A stretch of 9,345 nt of DNA, from NCBI GenBank assembly GCA_028866355.1, contig JAGWIH010000072.1:1-9345 (forward strand), read 5' to 3'. The position numbers and the translations under genes were made by a program. This stretch comes from Alphaproteobacteria bacterium. Its GTDB lineage: Bacteria; Pseudomonadota; Alphaproteobacteria; ATCC43930; CGMCC-115725. Shown here piece by piece: positions 5,348-9,345 of this stretch. Numbering within the stretch: the first letter of the stretch is position 1; the number at the start of each line of letters is the position of its first letter. The notes below the pieces were generated by a model. That model did not search any database and was not told where the DNA came from. It saw only the letters and a program-made list of their open reading frames with translations.

Positions 5348-6364
5348 ATGATCATCGACTGCCACGGCCATTACACCACCGCGCCGAAGGCGCTCGAAAG
5401 CTTTCGCGAACAGCAGCTAGCGGCGGCGAAGAGCCACGCGCCGCTGCCGGCTTCCGCGATGCTCGCGATTCCCGACGACGCCGTCCGCGCCGGCATCGAG
5501 CAGGCGCAGCTCAAGCTGCAACGCGAACGCGGCACCGACGTGACGATCTTCTCGCCGCGCGCGTCGGCGATGGCGCATCACCTGGGCAGCGAAGCGACGA
5601 GCCAGGATTGGGCGCGGATCTGCAACGACATGATCCACCGTGTCTGCCGCCTCTATCCGGAAAATTTCGTCGGCGTCTGCATGCTGCCGCAATTTCCCGG
5701 CGTGCCGCCGAAGAATTCGATCGCCGAGCTCGAACGCTGCGTGACGAAGCTCGGCTTCGTCGGTTGCAATCTCAATCCCGACCCGTCCGGTGGCCGCTGG
5801 ACCGATCCGCCGTTGACCGACAAATGGTGGTATCCGATCTACGAGAAGATGGTCGAGCTCGACGTGCCGGCGATGGTGCATGTCAGCTCATCGTGCAATC
5901 CGAACTTCCACGCGACCGGCGCGCATTACATCAACGCCGATACCACCGCCTTCATGCAATTTTTGACGGCGGATCTGTTCAAGGACTTCCCGACGCTGCG
6001 GTTCGTCATTCCGCACGGCGGCGGCGCGGCACCCTATCATTGGGGGCGTTATCGCGGCCTGGCCCAGGACATGAAACGTCCGCCGCTCAAGGAGCTGCTG
6101 CTCAACAACGTCTATTTCGACACCTGCGTTTATCACCAGCCGGGTATCGACCTGCTGCTCAAGGTCGTGCCCGCCGACAACATCCTGTTCGCGTCGGAAA
6201 TGGTCGGCGCGGTGCGCGGCATCGATCCCGAAACGGGGCATTATTACGACGACACCAAGCGGTATATCGACGCCGCCAACCTGTCCGCCGCCGACAAGAA
6301 CAAGATCTACGCCGGCAACGCGCGCAAGGTTTTCCCGCGCCTGAAGCTGCCCGTCCGCGCCTAG
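5348..6364 (+). CDS. ligJ: LigJ-type 4-oxalomesaconate hydratase (amidohydrolase superfamily)
   Basis: LigJ adds water to 4-oxalomesaconate, giving 4-carboxy-4-hydroxy-2-oxoadipate, a step of the protocatechuate 4,5-cleavage (lignin and phthalate) pathway. The 338-residue protein starts MIIDCHGHYTTAPKALESFR, the characteristic opening of LigJ, with metal ligands His6 and His8. His178 (PAMVHVS), His223 (IPHGGG) and Glu284 (FASEMVG) fall on the numbers I recall for the metal and catalytic residues of Sphingobium LigJ, and the length matches (about 340). The fold is a TIM barrel; no signal peptide is seen, so it is cytoplasmic. It lies divergent from an aldolase and beside a dihydroxyphthalate-decarboxylase-like gene, in keeping with this role. 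The mRNA is probably leaderless. The substrate could be a related unsaturated oxo-acid, since no other pca/lig gene is in the window. Its stop shares CTAG with the next gene. Confidence 0.82.
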   Translation: MIIDCHGHYTTAPKALESFREQQLAAAKSHAPLPASAMLAIPDDAVRAGIEQAQLKLQRERGTDVTIFSPRASAMAHHLGSEATSQDWARICNDMIHRVCRLYPENFVGVCMLPQFPGVPPKNSIAELERCVTKLGFVGCNLNPDPSGGRWTDPPLTDKWWYPIYEKMVELDVPAMVHVSSSCNPNFHATGAHYINADTTAFMQFLTADLFKDFPTLRFVIPHGGGAAPYHWGRYRGLAQDMKRPPLKELLLNNVYFDTCVYHQPGIDLLLKVVPADNILFASEMVGAVRGIDPETGHYYDDTKRYIDAANLSAADKNKIYAGNARKVFPRLKLPVRA

Positions 6365-7302
6365 CCGAGCGCGAGCGTATCGGACGTAAACAGCGGCTCG
6401 ACCGCCAGTTTGTCGCGCGTCATGTGCTGTTCGACGCAGAAATGCGTCGCGGCTTCGAGCGCCTTACGGTTGGCGGCGACACCATAGGGAAACGGGTCAC
6501 CGACCACGGCCTTAAGCGCCAACGCCGCCTGATCGGCGGTCGAGCCGTCGCCGCCGGCGTCGAGCCGCTTCAAGTATGTCCCCTTCGCGGCCTTGAAGAT
6601 CTCGAACAGCTCGCGGGCCAGCATCGGCCGCGCGGCGACCGCACGCTGGCTCAACGTGATCATGTGATTGATCGGATAGATGCCGGTCTTGCGGTAATAG
6701 GCGAAGCCGGCTTCGCGTGCATCGGGAATCAGCGGCTTGATCTCCGGCGCGCTCGACCGGACGTCGCCGACTGCGGCGCCGACGCCTTCTTTCAGCAGCA
6801 GCTCCTCGGCCGAACGGCTGCGAAACCGGTAATCGACATTCGGCGGCGCACGATATTCGGCGACATGTTCTTCGTCGGTCGGCAGCCATGTGATCCGATC
6901 GAGGTCGACGCCGTATTCGTGCTGCAGGACACCGCGGATCCACAGGCCTGTGGTGACGGTGTAACCGCGGTTGACGGCGACCTGCCGGCCTTCCAGATCC
7001 TTCGGTCCTCGAATGCCAGTGTCGACGTGGCGGAACGCCGCCCAGTGATGGAAATTGCGCGTGACAAAGACCGGGATCGCGGTAATCGCCTTGCCGGCGG
7101 CCCGCGCGCAGAGATAGGTCGTCAGCGCCATTTCGCACACGTCGAACTCGAGATCGCGAACCTGACGTCGCATCGCCGCCGGAATCGAATCGAATTCGAC
7201 AAACTCAAGATCGAGCCCGCCGCGCGCGTCCGGGTTCTCCTTCAAGCTCCGCGTCAGGCCGTAATTGCCGACGACCGTGCGTAGCGCCAAACCGCCCTCC
7301 AT
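6361..7302 (-). CDS. 4,5-dihydroxyphthalate decarboxylase-like protein
   Basis: The founding enzymes remove CO2 from 4,5-dihydroxyphthalate to give protocatechuate; the fold is that of periplasmic binding proteins (NMT1/SBP type 2-like). Family blocks run the whole length of the 313 residues: FDVCEMALTTYL (53-64), IPVFVTRNFHH (76-86), PKDLEGRQVAV (100-110), GLWIRGVLQHEYGV (119-132), GIYPINHMITL (207-217), DPFPYGVAANRKALE (269-283) and a C-terminal EQHMT. No signal peptide is present, which favours a cytoplasmic enzyme over a transport protein. Many paralogues of this family have no proven substrate, so the exact reaction is open. Start: ATG 7302 has no ribosome site of its own; a GGAGGG at 7300-7295 lies 4 bases before TTG 7290, which may be the true start. 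It is 47 bases downstream of the beta-CASP gene and convergent with ligJ. Confidence 0.8.
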   Translation of the reverse strand: MEGGLALRTVVGNYGLTRSLKENPDARGGLDLEFVEFDSIPAAMRRQVRDLEFDVCEMALTTYLCARAAGKAITAIPVFVTRNFHHWAAFRHVDTGIRGPKDLEGRQVAVNRGYTVTTGLWIRGVLQHEYGVDLDRITWLPTDEEHVAEYRAPPNVDYRFRSRSAEELLLKEGVGAAVGDVRSSAPEIKPLIPDAREAGFAYYRKTGIYPINHMITLSQRAVAARPMLARELFEIFKAAKGTYLKRLDAGGDGSTADQAALALKAVVGDPFPYGVAANRKALEAATHFCVEQHMTRDKLAVEPLFTSDTLALG

Positions 7303-7349
7303 ACCGACCGCACGAGAATAACGGCAGCGCCAGTCTTGAGGGTAGCGTC

Positions 7350-8741
7350 TCAGAGATCGTAAGCGCTATGCAGCTGGGGAATTTCGACCGTCGTATCGCG
7401 TAGCAACGGCGCCAGCGCGTTCATCGCCGGCACTTCGCCGTGGACGATGAAAGTGCGACGCTTGCCATGGATGCCGGCGTGCCAGGCGACGAGCTCGGGC
7501 TGATCGGCGTGGGCCGAAAAGCCGTTGAGCGTATGCACGGAAGCACGCACGGGGACGTCTTCACCGAACAGGGGGATGGATTTGGCGCCGTTGATGATCG
7601 CACGCGCCGGCGTGCCGGCGCCGGCATAACCGACGAAAACGACGCTCGCTTCGGGTCGCGACAGGTTATGGCGCAGGTGATGCCGGATACGCCCGCCGGT
7701 GCACATACCGGAGCCTGCCATGATGACGGCGCCGCCGGTCACCGTGTTGATCGCCATTGAATCGGCACGATCGCGCGTCCGGCGCAATCCCGGCAGACCG
7801 AACGGATCCTCGCCGCTCTTGATCATGGCCACGATCGGCGGCTGCAAATTCTTCAGATAGTGCTCGAAGACATCGACCGCCGAGATCGCCATCGGTGAAT
7901 CGAGAAAGACCTTCATGCTCGGCGGCAGCTGGTTCGCGGCCACGGCGCGATGCAGGATGTAGAGAATCTCCTGCGCGCGTTCGAGTGCGAAGGTTGGAAT
8001 CACGACATTGCCGCCGCGTGCGAAGGTCGCTGCGATCGTCTGCAACAATTCGGCGATCGATTGATCGATGGGGCGATGTGCACGATCGCCGTATGTCGAT
8101 TCAATGAGGACGTAATCGGCCTGTGCCGGCGTCGATGGCGGCGGCAGCAGCGGCCGCCCGCTATTGCCGATATCGCCCGAGAACAGGACCGATTTGCGTG
8201 TCCCGCCGTCGTCCGCCTCGACGAGAATGCTGGCCGAACCCAGGATGTGGCCGGCGTCGTAATAGGTCGCGGTGATGCCCGGCGCGACCGCGATCGGTTG
8301 GCCGTATTCGGCCGCCCGCTTGAACAATCCGATGCTGTCGGTAGCGTCGACCAACGTGTAGAGCGGCGTCGGCGCTGGCCGGTTGCCGCCATGGCGCTCA
8401 TTGAGGCGGGCACGACGCCGCATTTCCTCGTCCTGGAGATGCGCGGCGTCGGCAATCACCAGGCGCGCCAATTCACGCGTCGCCGCCGTCGCGATCACTT
8501 CGCCGCGGAAGCCTTGCCGGTACAACAGCGGCAACCGCCCGCAATGATCGAGGTGGGCGTGCGTCAGCAGCATGACGTCGACCGCCTTCGGGTCGAAGCC
8601 GAACGGCGCGGCGTTTTCGGCGTCGAGCTCGCGGCTGCCCTGCAGCATGCCGCAATCGATCAGCACGCGCTTGCCGGCAACTTCGAGGAGATGGCACGAG
8701 CCGGTGACGTCGCGGTCCGCGCCGTGGAAGGACAATCGCAT
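7350..8741 (-). CDS. MBL-fold / beta-CASP RNA-processing exonuclease family protein
   Basis: This 463-residue protein joins a metallo-beta-lactamase domain to a beta-CASP domain, as in CPSF73/YSH1-type nucleases that cut or trim RNA. The metal motifs are HAHLDH (61-66), His165 in AGHILGSAS, and Asp190 in FSGDIG; beyond the beta-CASP insert are FSAHAD (408-413, His411) and His434 in FIVHGE. The beta-CASP part has IESTYGDR (213-220), IPTFALERAQE (248-258) and MAGSGMCTGGR (341-351). All expected catalytic residues are present. The bacterial group with this layout is usually annotated as RNA-degradation exonuclease; true substrates are mostly untested. No Shine-Dalgarno sequence precedes the ATG. 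It lies upstream of the decarboxylase-like gene on the same strand, perhaps co-transcribed, and divergent from the MetE-like gene. A link to the catabolic genes is not evident. Confidence 0.9.
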   Translation of the reverse strand: MRLSFHGADRDVTGSCHLLEVAGKRVLIDCGMLQGSRELDAENAAPFGFDPKAVDVMLLTHAHLDHCGRLPLLYRQGFRGEVIATAATRELARLVIADAAHLQDEEMRRRARLNERHGGNRPAPTPLYTLVDATDSIGLFKRAAEYGQPIAVAPGITATYYDAGHILGSASILVEADDGGTRKSVLFSGDIGNSGRPLLPPPSTPAQADYVLIESTYGDRAHRPIDQSIAELLQTIAATFARGGNVVIPTFALERAQEILYILHRAVAANQLPPSMKVFLDSPMAISAVDVFEHYLKNLQPPIVAMIKSGEDPFGLPGLRRTRDRADSMAINTVTGGAVIMAGSGMCTGGRIRHHLRHNLSRPEASVVFVGYAGAGTPARAIINGAKSIPLFGEDVPVRASVHTLNGFSAHADQPELVAWHAGIHGKRRTFIVHGEVPAMNALAPLLRDTTVEIPQLHSAYDL

Positions 8742-8803
8742 CGCTACGTTCTATGCCATATCCCACCGCCCGCGTCCCTTGCTTCGGTGGGCCATTTTGC
8801 GGG

Positions 8804-8831
8804 TTGGGTGCCGGCGCGATTCCGCTAGACT
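8804..8831 (+). promoter_or_regulatory. Candidate promoter of the MetE-like gene (TTGGGT-N16-TAGACT)
   Basis: GCTAGACT at 8824-8831 resembles other CTAG-containing -10 regions in this window, with a TTGGGT (8804-8809) 16 bases upstream. The start would be near 8838, giving a leader of about 32 bases with the GGGAGG ribosome site. The -35 is weak. Confidence 0.33.
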
Positions 8832-8869
8832 GCGGCGCAAACGCCGAAGAAAGAGGCCGGGAGGATCGA

Positions 8870-9345
8870 ATGTACAAGGCATCCGCAAATGTGCTTCTGC
8901 CGACGTCGATCATCGGATCGCTGCCGCGGCCGGCTTGGTACGACGCCATGCTCGGCAGCCAGACCTTCCTCGAGGCCATGGCCAATTCGCGGCACCGCGA
9001 ACAATACGAGGATGCGGTGTCGGTTTTCCTGCGGGCGCAAGAGATCGCTGGCCTCGACATCGCCACCGACGGCGACGCGCACTACGACGAGCAGGTCGGC
9101 GGTATGAGCTGGCAAAGCTACGCGCCGTCGCACATGGCCGGTTTCGATCGCGCGCCCAAGCCGACGCAATACAGCGTTGGCGCGGTGCCTTTTCCGCGCG
9201 GCCATATCCTGCACGATTTCCTCGAGGCGCGCGTCCTGCCCAAAGTCATCGGACCGATCGGCCGCGGCGATTTGCAGTATGCCGCGATGTGGCGCGTCGC
9301 CCAGCGCATGACCAAAAAGCCGGTGAAGTTCGGCACGATCACGCC
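8870..9345 (+). CDS. MetE-like (cobalamin-independent methionine synthase C-terminal family) protein, 5' part
   Basis: Translation from ATG 8870 stays open to the window end, giving the first 158 residues. GGGAGG at 8859-8864, 5 bases upstream, supports the start. Family marks are TSIIGSLPRP (12-21), which corresponds to the TTTIGSFPQ opening of the MetE catalytic barrel, AGLDIATDGDAHYDEQ (about 60-75), a PKVIGPIGRG segment, and KKPVKFGTIT at the end. These stand-alone barrels (usually 350-400 residues) transfer methyl or other groups to thiols using Zn ligands in the C-terminal half, which lies outside the window. Whether it makes methionine, serves demethylation or handles another thiol cannot be told. 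The long N-terminal half of true MetE is absent. Confidence 0.82.
   Translation, partial: MYKASANVLLPTSIIGSLPRPAWYDAMLGSQTFLEAMANSRHREQYEDAVSVFLRAQEIAGLDIATDGDAHYDEQVGGMSWQSYAPSHMAGFDRAPKPTQYSVGAVPFPRGHILHDFLEARVLPKVIGPIGRGDLQYAAMWRVAQRMTKKPVKFGTIT

Noticed and set aside
5311..7284. 657-codon open frame on the plus strand
   Set aside because: It overlaps the LigJ-like gene in another frame and runs antisense through the decarboxylase-like gene. Its product is Arg-rich and motif-free, and both overlapped proteins are recognisable throughout.
7950..8828. 292-codon open frame on the plus strand
   Set aside because: Antisense shadow of the beta-CASP nuclease gene, which has every expected metal motif.
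1..9345. CRISPR array, insertion sequence or transposon ends
   Set aside because: No regularly spaced repeats, transposase or terminal inverted repeats were seen. The only direct repeat noted is the 14-bp pair at 5293 and 5331.

Overview
The window looks like chromosomal DNA of a GC-rich proteobacterium, most likely an alphaproteobacterium. This rests on G/C-ending codons, short intergenic gaps, GGAGG ribosome sites and the protein families present. I cannot name the genus.

Two parts differ in character. Positions 1 to about 1380 are less GC-rich and accessory in style. They hold the end of a basic protein with an AT-hook-like motif, an overlapping 36-residue Cys-containing mini-gene, a charged 52-residue protein, an overlapping lipoprotein gene, and about 500 bases of non-coding DNA rich in inverted repeats. 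This could be the edge of a prophage or genomic island, but no integrase, att site or structural phage gene is visible. Within it, 1127-1291 on the minus strand has the layout of a small RNA: a promoter-like element, two stem-loops and a strong U-tract terminator.

From 1378 on lies a dense set of small-molecule catabolic genes on alternating strands: a class III CoA-transferase (-), a D-2-hydroxyacid dehydrogenase (+), a BKACE/DUF849 beta-keto acid cleavage enzyme and an HpcH/HpaI aldolase (one - operon), a LigJ-type 4-oxalomesaconate hydratase (+), a 4,5-dihydroxyphthalate decarboxylase-like protein (-), a metallo-beta-lactamase/beta-CASP nuclease (-), and the start of a MetE-like methyltransferase (+, cut by the window end). 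Divergent pairs share short promoter regions. Convergent pairs touch: 4 bases apart at 3551/3556, and overlapping on one CTAG at 6361-6364.

The decarboxylase-like, hydratase and aldolase genes together suggest breakdown of an aromatic or polycarboxylic acid. Known chemistry runs dihydroxyphthalate to protocatechuate to 4-oxalomesaconate to a hydroxy-oxo acid that an aldolase splits. The CoA-transferase, BKACE and dehydrogenase could handle the resulting keto and hydroxy acids. No ring-cleavage dioxygenase, regulator or transporter lies in the window, so the route is an inference. The best-defined regulatory feature is the 5269-5347 divergent region. It holds a near-consensus promoter whose predicted start falls on the hydratase ATG (leaderless mRNA), a back-to-back promoter for the aldolase operon, and a 14-bp direct repeat.
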